DNA from: Cladosporium sp. IMV 00045
Taxonomy: Eukaryota; Ascomycota; Dothideomycetes; Cladosporiales; Cladosporiaceae
Assembly: GCA_001931905.2 (NCBI GenBank)
Contig: MSJI02000035.1
Span: 20,333 to 84,332, forward strand
DNA: 64,000 bases
Direction: 5' to 3'
The position numbers and the translations under genes were made by a program. Shown here piece after piece: positions 1 through 10,412 of the stretch; the first letter of the stretch is position 1, and every line of letters starts with the position of its first letter. The notes under the pieces were generated by a model. It worked only from the letters and a program-made list of their open reading frames with translations, made no database searches and was not told the origin of the DNA.

Positions 1-191
1 AGCCTTTGGTCGTGTATCGTAAGCAGAAGGATGGAATCGACGTACGTGAGTGGCTGCGGGACATGGGAGGGCGAGCGTGCAGACCTGATCGTGTCGTTGA
101 TCTCGATAGCTCAGAATCTGAACAGACCGGGACGGATGAAAATGATGATAGTGAAAGCGATGGTAGTGACGGCGAGGATGATGAGATTTGA
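1..191 (+). CDS. C-terminal end of an unidentified protein (partial, 5' cut by window)
   Basis: An open frame enters from the left edge and ends at TGA (189-191), followed at once by a TAG. The roughly 60 visible residues contain a basic stretch (YRKQKDGIDVREWLRDMGG) and then a Ser/Asp/Glu-rich acidic tail (for example DDSESDGSDGEDDE). Acidic tails of this type are common at the ends of nuclear proteins, but no domain is visible and I do not recognise the family. The tandem repeat starts about 27 bases after the stop. It could also be a fortuitous open frame. Confidence 0.4.
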   Translation, partial: PLVVYRKQKDGIDVREWLRDMGGRACRPDRVVDLDSSESEQTGTDENDDSESDGSDGEDDEI

Positions 192-217
192 TAGGTTCTC
201 AGTACTGTAAATTGGCT

Positions 218-741
218 CTCTCAATGGTACCAGGTCTTTTTGAGGTACCAAAGCCGATGAGGCTAGCACGGATGACACGGAGATGCTATGTGTGTAAACC
301 AGCTCTCTCAATGGTGCTAGGTCTATTTGGAGGTACTGAAGCTAACGATACTAGCATGGATAGCACGGAGATACTGTGTCCGTAGAACACCCATCTCAAT
401 GGTGCTAGGTCTTTCTGGAGGTACTGAGGCTGATGATACTACCACAAAGATCACGGAGATGTGATAACTGTGAATCAACTCTCTCAATGGTGCTAGAGCT
501 ATTTCGAAGTACTGAAGCTAATGATACTAGCACAGATAGCACGGAGATACTTTGTCCGTAGAACACCCATCTCAATGGTGCTAGGTCTGTTTGAAGGTAC
601 TAAAGGGGATGATACTACCACAAGTGCCACGGAGATATTCTGTCCCAAAACCAGCTCTCTCAGTGGTGCTAGGTCTATTTGGACGTACTAAGGTCGATGA
701 TACTAGCACCCATATGACTGGGATACTCTGTTTGAAACCCT
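218..741. repeat. Tandem repeat, class I units with 176-bp higher-order period
   Basis: Six head-to-tail units of 84-90 bp begin near 218, 302, 392, 478, 568 and 654. Each starts CTCTCTCAATGGTGCTAGG or ATCTCAATGGTGCTAGG and contains GATGATACTAGCAC and CACGGAGATA. Units 302 and 478 resemble each other most, as do 392 and 568, so the array repeats as an A-B dimer of 176 bp. Unit lengths are not multiples of three and stops occur in all frames, so it is not a coding repeat. The function is unknown. Confidence 0.85.
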
Positions 742-1377
742 CCTATCTCAGCGGCAGCACGTCCGTTTGAGTACACCAAAGGCGAGGATAGTTGCACAAA
801 TGCTACGGAGATACTTGACTTGTGAAACACCTATCTCAAGAGTAACACGTCTTTCTGGATACACCAAAGCCGCGGATAGTAGCTCCAAATCACGTTTGCA
901 ATCCACTCGTCTCAAGGACAGGACATCCATCTTGATACACTGAAGCAGGGGATACCAGCACACATGTTACGGGGATAATATCCTTTCTTACTACCTATCT
1001 CAACGCTAGAACGTTATTCTAAATACACTGAAGCCGTGGATAGTTGCACAAGTGCTAAGGAAAAATCCCGTTTCCAAAGCATCTATCTCAAGGGCAACAC
1101 ACTCGTTTGGACATATCAAAGCCGAGGATACTAGCGCACATGTTACGGAGAATCTGTCTTTACGAACCGCCTATCTTAAGGGTAGCATATCCATTTGGAT
1201 ATACCAAAGCCGCTGATAATAGCACGAGTGTCACGGAGAGACTCTGTTTCCGAAGCCCTCATCTTGCTGAGATACTTTATCTCTTAACTCCCTATCTTAA
1301 AGGTAATACGTTTGTTTGGATATAGTGGAGCTGCAGAGATTAGGACAAATGCCACGGAGATGCACACTTTCTCAACT
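742..1377. repeat. Tandem repeat, diverged class II units
   Basis: The array continues with about seven more diverged units near 742, 829, 909, 993, 1083, 1170 and 1291. They share a CTATCTCAAG-type start, a TGGATACACCAAAGCCG-type middle, GATAGTAGCACA and ACGGAGA. They are alignable to class I but clearly older. Short open frames here are accidental. Confidence 0.75.
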
Positions 1378-1710
1378 ATATCTCTCAGAGAGACTATAGC
1401 AACGTGGTAAGGCGGGAGGTGATGATACGAGCACTTATTCATGGAGACACATCAATAACCTCGTCACCCATTCGTTCATAAAGCACAAGGCTATCCCAGC
1501 CATCTCTCTCAAAGAAAGTATAGCAATCTTCGGACGGAAGGTGACGATACGAGCACCAAACTTGGAGAGACATCAATGATCTCAAAGCCCACTCATTCAT
1601 AAAGTGGCAGGCCACTACTGTAACGATGCAGCTCGTTCTCTCAAAACCACATATTTCGATATACTGGGAGATAATGATACGTGCAGTGTCTTCTTGCTGT
1701 TTCTTTTGAT
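1378..1710. repeat. Tandem repeat, class III units (about 120 bp)
   Basis: Two clear and one partial copy of a longer unit start near 1378, 1501 and 1630. They share TCTCTCA, a TATAGCAA segment, GATGATACGAGCAC or GACGATACGAGCAC, GGAGA(CA)CATCAAT and CATTCATAAAG. The GATGATACNAGCAC core links them to the left part of the array, which makes this the most divergent end. Confidence 0.65.
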
Positions 1711-1720
1711 GCATTGACCA

Positions 1721-2588
1721 ATCTTCTCAAAGGTCTTTATCCGTATATCTGTTGGGTCGAAACTATCTTTTCAAGTTGACCTCGATCGAGCCAGACGATT
1801 CGACATTACCGATAGAGATGAGTACGCTGATGCTATGGAACGGGACCTGGCGTGCATGTAGCATTTGCACGATTAGGTTGGCTCTCGATGTGCAGGCTGT
1901 GCTCAGGCGGAGGCTTCCCGTGGGAGGGGGTGTCCGTCATTGATGAAGGCGAGTTTTGTCATTCAGACGTCCCGTGTACTCAACTGCGCTCCCGGAGCGA
2001 TGAGCCTGAGTTCAGCCGGACGTCTGCCCACCCTTTTGTCTAATGTCGAACAGCCCAGTGTGTTGCTGTTGAGCCGCGTCGTCGCCCTAGCATCACCACT
2101 CCAGGTCGCCGCCCCGCTCAGAACGGCAAGGCTACCAAGACGATCCAAGGGTTAAGCTCTGAGCGGACCTGAAGAGCAAATTGCCTGGGGAAGCGCCAGC
2201 GGTTTGCAGAAGGATTCGACTCACGATTTCGCAGGCAGAGTAAAAGTCCCTGGAACAGCGATGATACGACTAATTGTAGTGCACTGGGGTATTGCGGAGC
2301 TCTTTCTCGTCGAAGAGGACCCCTGGCTCAAGCACTTCGCGGAGCAGGGATGCCCTCCTCTTGGCCGAACGACCGCTATGCAGATAGAGCCCATTGGGAA
2401 CTCGCAGGCACAGTGCTTGTGTCTACGATGCAGCTCTCGATGTTGTAGTGCTTGACTTAGGCTGGTGAAGAAGAATAAGAGAAGAGGGCGTGGCAGATGG
2501 TGAATCGGTCGTGTTTCAGTTGATAGCAGACGGGCATGTCGAAGAGTGTCAAATCCGGTCGAACTGCTGCTTCATCTCCATATCCCAA
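1721..2588. other. Intergenic, no gene seen
   Basis: Only short open frames are present (61-83 codons, several lacking an ATG), overlapping in different frames with no recognisable domain. The left 60 bases may hold the last trace of the tandem repeat. The right end includes the 3' flank of the minus-strand sugar transporter. Confidence 0.5.
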
Positions 2589-4330
2589 TCAGACCCGCTC
2601 CTCCCTATCACTCTCCACAACAACAACCCTCTTCTCAACCACGCTCTGCGACCTCTCGACTACCACGGCCGCAGCAGGCACTTCTGCATCCGCCCCGTCG
2701 AAGATCACCGCCATTTGCTCGAGCGTGTGACCTCTAGTCTCTGGGTAGAAAAAGTACACGGTAAGCGCCAAGATGATCAGCATCACGATGAACACGATGT
2801 AGTATTTCCAACCGATGCGCTCGAGCGCGATGGGGTTGACGAAGGTGTTGAAGAAGATCGCAATCACGGCTGTCGTGAGAGTTACGGTCAGGCCGCGCGA
2901 GCGTAGACGATAGGGCCATATCTCGCAAGGGTAGGCGGTTTGGAAGGGCGTCCTGAAGTTCAAGGTTAGTGTTTGTGCTGGCATTGTGGTTAGAAGGTAT
3001 GAAGACTTACATTGCAATGTCGTAACCCGCGAAGAAGATGAACAGGAATGGGATCACTGCAATTCCGGTCGCGTCATCTCCGCCTTCTGCGAATGAGCCT
3101 GAGAGTCCAGTGACCAGGACAAATCCGATCAGCATGATAGCTGCAGATGCGAGGAAGAGAGGGCGGCGGCCGACACGATCGACGGAGAAGGCGGCTGCTA
3201 CAGAGAAGAAGAGGTTCCAGACTTGTAGGAAGGCTGAGATGAGGGTTTGCTCTGTTACGGTGCGAACGCCGACTGTGTCCAGAACGAGCGCCAGGTAGTA
3301 GGATACTGGAAAAGAAGTCAGCACTCAGAAATTGCTAAGGCGACAAAGGGTTTTTATTGACGAACCGACGCCATTGCCGCTCCATTGTGTGAAGATGCCC
3401 AAAGATACCGAAATGAACAATCGGTGTCGATTGCCAGGCGTTTTGAACATCTCAGCATAGCTGGCGCTTGCGTGTGCCTCTTTCTCTGCTTGGATCGTTT
3501 CAGAGATCTCCATGACTTCGTAGTTGATCAGTGGAGAGTCGGTAGCGCCGTTAGCATGCCACTTCTCTAATACGGCCCTTGCTTCGTCCATACGGTTGAC
3601 AGAGATCAGCCAACGAGGCGACTCTGGCAACCAAATGAAGCCAGGCAGAGCTATGATCGGTATCAAGACTTGTAAGATTGTCGGTATCCGCCACGCCATA
3701 TTGCCTTCCACATTGCGAGTGCCGAAAGTAATGAAAGCAGCGATGGTCCCGCCCACGTACCATCCGCACATGAACAAGGCGTTGGCGATTCCCCGATGAG
3801 TCGGATAAGCGATCTCATTGATGAGCAGCGGCACCGAGCCGGCGAAGCAGGCGGACGCGCACCCAACGAGAAAGCGAGATATGATGAATCCAACTTCGTT
3901 GTCGATGCCGCAGAGTCCAACACCCAGTATGAGTACACAATAGCCGATGTATACTGGGAGTTTGCGGCCATACTTGTTCGTGACCAAGGGCGTCACCAGA
4001 TATGTCACGCCGCTGCCAGCCCAGTAGATGGCGTTGATGAAGCCTAGCCTGACGCCTGTGGGTGTGTCCATGAAGTCGCGCCATTGTTGCAGTGCTTGCA
4101 GGCCGTTCATCAATGAGCCGTCGTATCCATTGGCCGATGCTATTTCGGTCAGTTGTTTGCTCTCGGATTGGTGCCTGATTATGCTCACAGAACATGACCA
4201 GAGAAAAGACACAGAAATGGAGCCTTAGCAAGTGTGCTTTCTTGTACCATGGTATGCCATCTTTGGGGAGCACGGCGAGCAGCTCGTCGCCGACGGCCTT
4301 CTTCGTAGCAGTGTCTCCGCCAACTCCCAT
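2589..4330 (-). CDS. MFS sugar transporter (hexose/lactose/cellobiose permease type)
   Basis: Four exons on the minus strand: 4330-4189, 4139-3366, 3305-3011 and 2952-2589. They encode 524 residues, which fits fungal sugar porters of about 500-550. The introns are 49, 60 and 58 nt. The middle one uses a GTTCGT donor, but only this junction gives the conserved GNGVVSYYL. Visible family signatures are SSANGYDGSLMNG after the first helix, YGRK in loop 2-3, PESPRWL at about residue 219, DRVGRRPLF in the second half and YPETRGHTLEQM near the end. The protein should be a plasma-membrane proton symporter. It is divergent from an intracellular beta-glucosidase, which suggests import of a beta-glucoside or disaccharide, but the substrate cannot be read from sequence alone. 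Confidence 0.9.
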
Positions 4331-5245
4331 GATGATCGGTGCAGGAGGTCGTTTGTGCTCACGGACAAAGCAAGAAGAACCTGCAAGATGAATCAAAGGA
4401 GCAGGTTGTAGATCCCAGTCATGTCAAACCAAACCATTTTTTTGAGCTCCAGTGATGCTTTTCCCACAGGTCTATGAACCTCCTGACAATTTGGCGACCT
4501 CGGCCCTGCTTGAAGAGTCCACAAGCCCCATGCATACCCAATACGACATTCAATTGTTCTCCTCTTTCTCCTCCTCTACTCCAGAGAACTCCACTTTGAC
4601 TCCAGACTGGGCCGATCGCGGATCATGTGGGTTAGAAGAGGCCACCCGAGCCGATTGCCGGGAGGCGAGACGGCAGCTAGGAGCGTGCCGTAAAGGCAGA
4701 AGCCTCTTTTTGCTTCTTGATTCATGTCGGAGAATTGTGTTGGTGCTGTGCTGCGATTGGGGTTCAGCGGAGATTTGTTAGTGCCGCTTGCTCGGAGAAA
4801 TTCAAAAACACTCTTGAAAGGATAGACAATTGACATTCGCGAGCGAGCGCATAGCAACACTGCTTGATTGGCGTTCTGAAAGACGAGACATCGCAAAGTG
4901 AAGGCCGAGATGTTACTACTAGATCGATGTTTCCACATTGCCATGGACGACTCTCACCCAATTTGATAACCGATAGATTCGCCGAGCGGACTAATACCAC
5001 GCGAACCGACCAACGCCAATGCATCATCGAATGCGAGCCGGGGCCCCACAAGCAACATGACAACCGTCTCGCTGGACGGGGTAGCCGGCGCGTGAGCCGG
5101 GCCAAAGACGTGCTGCCAATTGTTGCCAGTGTAAGGTAACCCGCATTGTGCGATGATAGGGCTAGAGCACAGAATACAAATGGCGGACGCACGCCTTGAC
5201 TTCCCATCTTCTTTCTCCATCCATTCTTCCTGTCTTGAATCCAAA
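4331..5245. other. Divergent promoter region, sugar permease / beta-glucosidase
   Basis: 915 bp separate the two start codons. CCAAT cores lie at 5016-5020 and 5116-5120 on the plus strand, and as ATTGG at 4756-4760 and 4867-4871. A back-to-back CreA-type motif lies at 5038-5049. A CT-rich tract just before the glucosidase ATG is typical of fungal leaders. Open frames here are short and unsupported. Confidence 0.55.
5038..5049. promoter_or_regulatory. Double CreA/CRE1-type site (SYGGRG both orientations)
   Basis: CCGGGG (5038-5043) matches SYGGRG, and the adjoining CCCCAC (5044-5049) matches its complement, around a GGGGCCCC palindrome. CreA, the fungal carbon-catabolite repressor, binds SYGGRG and usually acts through closely spaced pairs. 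The site lies about 200 bp upstream of the GH3 ATG. Single SYGGRG matches are frequent by chance, so the paired arrangement and the sugar-related flanking genes are what make it notable. Confidence 0.4.
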
Positions 5246-7915
5246 ATGGCGCGTATTGTCCCGGAGAATCATGGCCCTACGACTTTCACCAACGACAAAG
5301 GTGGCCTGATTCATGGAGACTTCGATGTCGAGGCTCTTCTTGAGGAGCTGACCATTGAGGAGAAGGTGTCATTGCTTGCTGGTAAGTCGGACGATGTGGC
5401 AACTATATTGCAAACAAAGGTTACTTACAGCGACATCAGGAAAGGACTTTTGGCACACAACGCCCGTACCCAGACTGAAGATTCCCTCCATCAGAACTTC
5501 CGACGGACCCAATGGTCTTCGTGGCACACACTTCTACGGCAGCACGCCTTCAGCCTGCTTACCCTGCGGTACCGCGATCGGAGCAACCTTCAACCCAGAG
5601 CTTGTCCAGCGCATTGGCAACCTCCTCGCGGATGAGGCAAAAGCAAAGGGCGCCCACGTCATTCTCGGTCCCACGATCAACATCCAGCGTGGCCCATTGG
5701 GTGGCCGTGGATTTGAGTCTTACTCCGAAGATCCCCTGCTCTCTGGTGTTCTGGCTGGCGCGTACTGCAACGGCATTCAAGAAAAAGACATTGCAGCATG
5801 TCTCAAACACTTTGTCTGCAATGACCAGGAGCATGAGCGTATGGCTGTCAGCTCCATCGTCACTGACCGCGCTCTGAGGGAGATCTACTTGATGCCATTT
5901 ATGGTTGCTATCAAAGCTGCTAGACCTCGGTGTATCATGACTGCTTACAACAAAGTCAACAACGTGCATGCTTCAGAAAAGCCGGAGCTGCTGCGCGATA
6001 TACTACGCGGCGAGTGGGGATGGGAAGGCCTTGTTATGTCGGACTGGTAGGAATTGATCTCACCGACATGATATTGACAAAATGCTAACATCTCGGCAGG
6101 TTCGGCACATACAGCACTTCAGAGGCTGTCAAAGCTGGCCTTGACCTCGAAATGCCCGGTCCGACCAGATGGCGCGGCGCTGCCCTGTCACACGCCATCT
6201 CGGCCAACAAGATCAAGCATTCAGAGCTCGACGCCCGCGTTCGCGAGGTGCTGAAGCTCATCAAATATGCAGACAAGTCTGGTATTCCAGAAAATGCCCC
6301 CGAAGAGCAGCTCGATCGCGAACAAGACCGCAAGCTGCTCAGAGAGGCAGCAGCCAACGCGGCCGTGCTTTTGAAGAACGATGACAGCATTCTTCCCTTG
6401 AAGAAAGACAAGAAGATTGCTGTGATTGGCCCCAACAGCAAAATTGCTACCTACTGTGGCGGTGGTAGCGCATCGCTCAATGCCTATCGCGCAGTCACGC
6501 CCTTCGAGGGCATTGAAGCCCAAGCTCAAAATATTGTTCATTTTGCTCAAGGCGCTTATGGTCACAAGATGCTTCCTCAGATTGGAAAAGACCTCGTTAC
6601 CTCAAGTGGCAAGAGAGGCTTCATTATCCGCACGTTCAACGAACCGCCCTCCGTGTCCGACCGCCGCATGCTTGAGGAGAGCCACTCCACTGACTCCAAC
6701 ATCTTCTTCGTCGACTACACTCACCCTGACTTGAAAGAAATCTGGTACGCTGAGGCCGATGGTATCTTCACCCCTAGCGAATCTGGGCTCTATGACTTTG
6801 GACTGAGCGTCACTGGTACTGCTCAGCTGTTCGTCGATGGCAAGCTTCTGATTGACAATGTCAAGAATCAGCGCCCAGGTTCAAGCTTTCTTGGAACAGG
6901 TACTGTCGAGGAAATGAGCCGTCTTGAGCTCACCGCTGGCCAGTCCTATCATATCAATGTCCAGTGGGGTTGTGCGAAGACCAGCACGCTTCGTCGCGCT
7001 GGAACTGTTGATTTCGGCCACGGTGGTCTTCGTTTTAGCGGCTGCAAGAGCATCGACACCAAGACTGCCATCAAAGAAGCAGCTGCGCTCGCTTCGAAGG
7101 TCGACCAGGTCGTCCTGTTCGCCGGCCTCAGTGGCGAATGGGAATCTGAGGGCGAAGACCGCACAACCATGGACCTTCCACCCAACACCGACGACCTGAT
7201 CTCAGTAGTGCTCGACGCAAATCCCAACACCGTCATCGTGATTCAGAGCGGTACGCCCGTCACCATGCCCTGGGTTAAGAAAGCCAAAGCCATCATCCAA
7301 GCTTGGTACGGCGGCAACGAAACCGGACATGGAATTGCAGACGTCGTCTACGGCGTCGTCAACCCTTCAGCGAAACTCCCTCTCACGTTCCCCAAACGCG
7401 TCAAAGACAACCCTACCTACCTCAACTACCGCAGCGAAGCCGGACGCGTGCTCTACGGCGAAGACGTCTACGTTGGATACCGCTACTATGAGCAGCTGGA
7501 ACTCGAGCCGAACTTCGTCTTTGGCCATGGTTTATCTTACACAACATTCGACCTGTCGGATCTTAGTCTGGTGCAGAAAGACAACAACCTCTCCGTTTGC
7601 TGCAAGTTGGCAAACACCGGCGAGCGCGAAGGCGCAGAGGTCGTGCAGCTTTACGTCGCGCCTCTGTTGCCTTCCATCAAGCGTCCTGTCAAAGAGCTGA
7701 AAGGCTTCGCGAGGAGGACGCTGAAGAGCGGTGAGAGCGCGCACGTCGAGATTGAGGTTGATTTCGTCAGATCTACCAGCTTCTGGGACGAGAAAGAAAG
7801 CAGATGGTGCAGCGAGGCTGGCGACTACAAGGTCTTGGTTGGCACGAGCAGTGCTGGCAAGTTCCTTGAGACGATGGTTAGGGTGCAGAACACAAAGTAT
7901 TGGAATGGTCTGTAA
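5246..7915 (+). CDS. GH3 beta-glucosidase with PA14 insert, intracellular type
   Basis: Three exons (5246-5381, 5440-6046, 6100-7915; introns 58 and 53 nt) encode 852 residues, the usual length for fungal GH3 enzymes with a PA14 domain. The N-terminal GH3 barrel shows [23 protein letters not shown] and [16 protein letters not shown]. Exon 2 ends inside the nucleophile motif VMSDWFGT, with the catalytic Asp at about residue 247. A PA14 beta-domain ([20 protein letters not shown]) occupies about residues 400-550 and a fibronectin III-like domain closes the protein. No signal peptide is present (it starts [11 protein letters not shown]), so the enzyme should act in the cytosol on imported beta-glucosides. 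The partner permease is divergent upstream. It is confidently a glucosidase family member, but exact specificity (cellobiose, aryl-glucoside, xyloside) is open. Confidence 0.93.
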
Positions 7916-8037
7916 TGGAATATCACGTGTCACGTAGAAAAGGTTGCAGCATTAGCTCTAACATACCAGGGCACGCGTTGAGGTATTCGCGATCAAAGTT
8001 AGTGTCCACATCAATCTCCCGACCTCAGCATCTGCAC

Positions 8038-8733
8038 TCACAAGGTCATGTCCTCCATGTCCTTCTCAATGTCTTCCACCGTCGTCTTGCTCCTCTCCTG
8101 CTCTCTCAACCACTTCGCACCACACCTTGCGCTCCAGCCGGCTTCCTCAGCCACAGCGTACTTCTGACCGGAATCGAAAGCCAGCCTGTTGCGAACATGG
8201 TAATAGGCGCGTGGTGAGCTCCTGGTAATCAGCTCGTCCAGAGCCAGAATCCACGGAGAATCTTGCTCCTCAATCACGCGATTCCATTCGCCAATGGGCA
8301 TTGAGAAGGTGTAGACTTGCGCGTGTTCGTGATTCTGCAGGAGGGCGATCTGAAAAGACAGGCGGAGAACGCGCTGCTTTTGATTTGTGTCGTGGAACAC
8401 GACAGCGTCGAGGCGCGACTTGCCAGGGCCGCAGGCCAGGATCTCGGAAATACCATCGATCGGAGCAGAGGTATTGAAGGCTTGTCCGCAGGCCAATGCG
8501 GTAGTGTTGCAGTCGATTATGAGCATACACAAGGACTGAGAGATGCCCAGTCGACGCTGGTCGACAGGAGGCGCCTCTCGCATTGCTATATTTGTTGGCG
8601 GATCGAGAACTGGTTCAGTGTCGTTGGGAAGGAGATCGCGCACCGGAAAGCGGATTCTGAGGATGTGATGTGCCTGCGCATCCTCAGAACGAATGCTTTT
8701 ATGTAGGACAGCAAGGGCGGCTGCGTTGGCCAT
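8038..8733 (-). CDS. Hypothetical protein, 231 aa
   Basis: A single uninterrupted frame runs from ATG (8733) to TGA (8038-8040). It is 122 bp tail-to-tail with the GH3 gene. No signal peptide, membrane segment or known motif is seen. The middle part is mixed alpha/beta in character (VLRLSFQIALLQNHEHAQVYTF is cut here to VLRLSFQIALL), followed by a charged helical end (EQERSKTTVEDIEKDMEDMTL is cut to VEDIEKDMEDM). The start MANAAALAVLHKSIRSE could form an amphipathic helix. I do not recognise the family. ORF length and normal composition support a real gene. Confidence 0.55.
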   Translation of the reverse strand: MANAAALAVLHKSIRSEDAQAHHILRIRFPVRDLLPNDTEPVLDPPTNIAMREAPPVDQRRLGISQSLCMLIIDCNTTALACGQAFNTSAPIDGISEILACGPGKSRLDAVVFHDTNQKQRVLRLSFQIALLQNHEHAQVYTFSMPIGEWNRVIEEQDSPWILALDELITRSSPRAYYHVRNRLAFDSGQKYAVAEEAGWSARCGAKWLREQERSKTTVEDIEKDMEDMTL

Positions 8734-9332
8734 GGTGGATGTTCTAGTGCTGGTTCCGAATTGCGTAGATGGATTGATGGGTGGGGTATAGGGGAGATCT
8801 GTGTAATCTGCTTTGGTATGGGACGAGGTGGATGTGGATGTCGTTTTTCCTGCAGGTGATCGTGGATTCGATCATGTGACAGCAAACGGAGCTTGGGGGC
8901 CTCATTCAGTCGTGCGGTGTCCGTGTTGTACGCTAAGCAGAGCGAGAGTTGGCGAATAGCACCCATCGCTTCAAGAGAGTGAAGTCTAAACATACTGCGA
9001 GAGGTGAAAAATGTTGTAAAACGTTAAAGTTGAGTCCATGTATGTCCAATGGACAAGTAATTGGCCTCCAACGCGTTCTGATGTGCGGGCGTAATTGAAG
9101 CAACCTGCTGCTTGTGTAAACGGTAAATTTGTATTTGCATAAAGCACCCAAAACTCACTGGCTCAGGTCGTGTCGTGGCTGCATCATCGTTTAACCTACG
9201 ATGCTGAACATCCATCGGCACCCCTCTATCTCGCAGCGCCTGACACGACCAATATCCCGTTGTCAATAACACCTGCACCGAAGCAAGTCATTGTAATATC
9301 CAGCACCGCATTCGTCATTCCCTTCCAGCTCC
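8734..9332. other. Intergenic, no gene seen
   Basis: This is the promoter side of the minus-strand hypothetical gene and the 3' side of the next minus-strand gene. Short overlapping open frames have no support and no repeat stands out. Confidence 0.45.
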
Positions 9333-9995
9333 TCATTCATCATCAACAAAACTGCTCGCCAATCTCCCAAACCAAGGAACCTCCACTCTATCCAATGTCT
9401 CAGCATGCCTCCAAGCGCCCAATGTCAGGTATGTAATCAGTAAGATGTCAAAAGCAAACAACATCCAACTGATGATCGCCGTCCAGCTGAATACAATATG
9501 CAGCAAGAATAGCGCTCCAAAGACCAATGAGCTCTGCCAAGCGTGAAAACGCACGTAATCGCTCTTCTGCTCGAACAGCAGCAGAATCACGCCCGCCGCA
9601 GGTGGTAGGAAGAGGTATGCGAGGCAAGCTTCGGTGCGGAGGGATATGCCGAGGGAGGTTTCAAAGAGTGAGGAGTTTCCCGTATAGGTGTAGACATCGC
9701 CGCGGTTATCTAGGTAGTCGTTGTGTCTTGGGTCGCGGCTGCCGTGTTCTAGGTCGGTGTAGCCGCCTGTTGTGTTGTAGTTGTCGTCGTCTTCTTCGTC
9801 GGCATATTGCGAAGGTGAAGGAAGGCGTTGGGCCCGCGCGGCAGCCCAGGGATCTTCGTTGGCGACGGATGTGAGGTTTTGCTGAGGTTTGGGTTGCTGA
9901 GGTTTAGGCGAGGTTGTAGGTGAACGGAGAGGCGGTGAGAGCGCGCGTGTTGACTCTGGAGGAGAAGACTGGTATGGGGCGAAGTTCATGGCCAT
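9333..9995 (-). CDS. Integral membrane protein, UPF0132/DUF4870-type
   Basis: A single exon of 220 residues from ATG 9995 to TGA 9333-9335. The first ~110 residues are disordered and rich in Pro, Ser and Gln. An acidic segment with ADEEDDDNYNTTGG follows. The C-terminal half has about three hydrophobic helices (ACLAYLFLPPAAGVILLLF, SSLVFGALFLLHIVFSW, ISWMLFAFDILLITYLTLG) separated by the characteristic KSDYVRFHAWQSSL. It ends EVPWFGRLASSFVDDE. This pattern matches the small fungal UPF0132 membrane family, related to Tic20-like DUF4870 proteins, whose role is poorly defined. The assignment comes from recall of the family pattern. Confidence 0.7.
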   Translation of the reverse strand: MAMNFAPYQSSPPESTRALSPPLRSPTTSPKPQQPKPQQNLTSVANEDPWAAARAQRLPSPSQYADEEDDDNYNTTGGYTDLEHGSRDPRHNDYLDNRGDVYTYTGNSSLFETSLGISLRTEACLAYLFLPPAAGVILLLFEQKSDYVRFHAWQSSLVFGALFLLHIVFSWTAIISWMLFAFDILLITYLTLGAWRHAETLDRVEVPWFGRLASSFVDDE

Positions 9996-10412
9996 AGTTT
10001 AGAAAATCGATCCGGGTAGTGCACAGATATGTCTCGTCTTAGTGGTAGATGTTGCAGTCGCCGATATGCTTCCAACATTGGAGGCCGTGAAGCTGGGGGA
10101 CGATCACATGCTCGGCACAGGCGCGTCATACTGGGCTCAATGTGGCTAGTCGCAAACAACGCAGTATACTTGTGGGTATTCGCGACTGCGAGTGTTTACA
10201 ACTACATATACATAAAGTTATATCTCGAATGCATGAGTGTCACTCTACTCTCAGACAGAGGCGGGTTGCTCCTTGAAAAGACGCAGAAACATCCGCCGCC
10301 TCAGTTCTGGAAGCAACCGGAGTTTTGCGAGCTAACAAGAAGCAACACCGGGAAGAAAGCACTTTTTTTCGTCGTGAGCAATAACATTATATTCATTTTC
10401 CTTGATCTATAT
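9996..10412. other. Intergenic, no gene seen
   Basis: 417 bp between two minus-strand genes, AT-richer towards 10330-10420. It should hold the 5' flank of the membrane protein gene and the 3' end of the nucleoside hydrolase transcript. Confidence 0.4.

Noticed and set aside
218..1377. Tandem array as a decayed coding repeat (for example leucine-rich)
   Set aside because: Unit lengths (84, 90, 86, 90, 86, 88) are not multiples of three and all frames contain stops.
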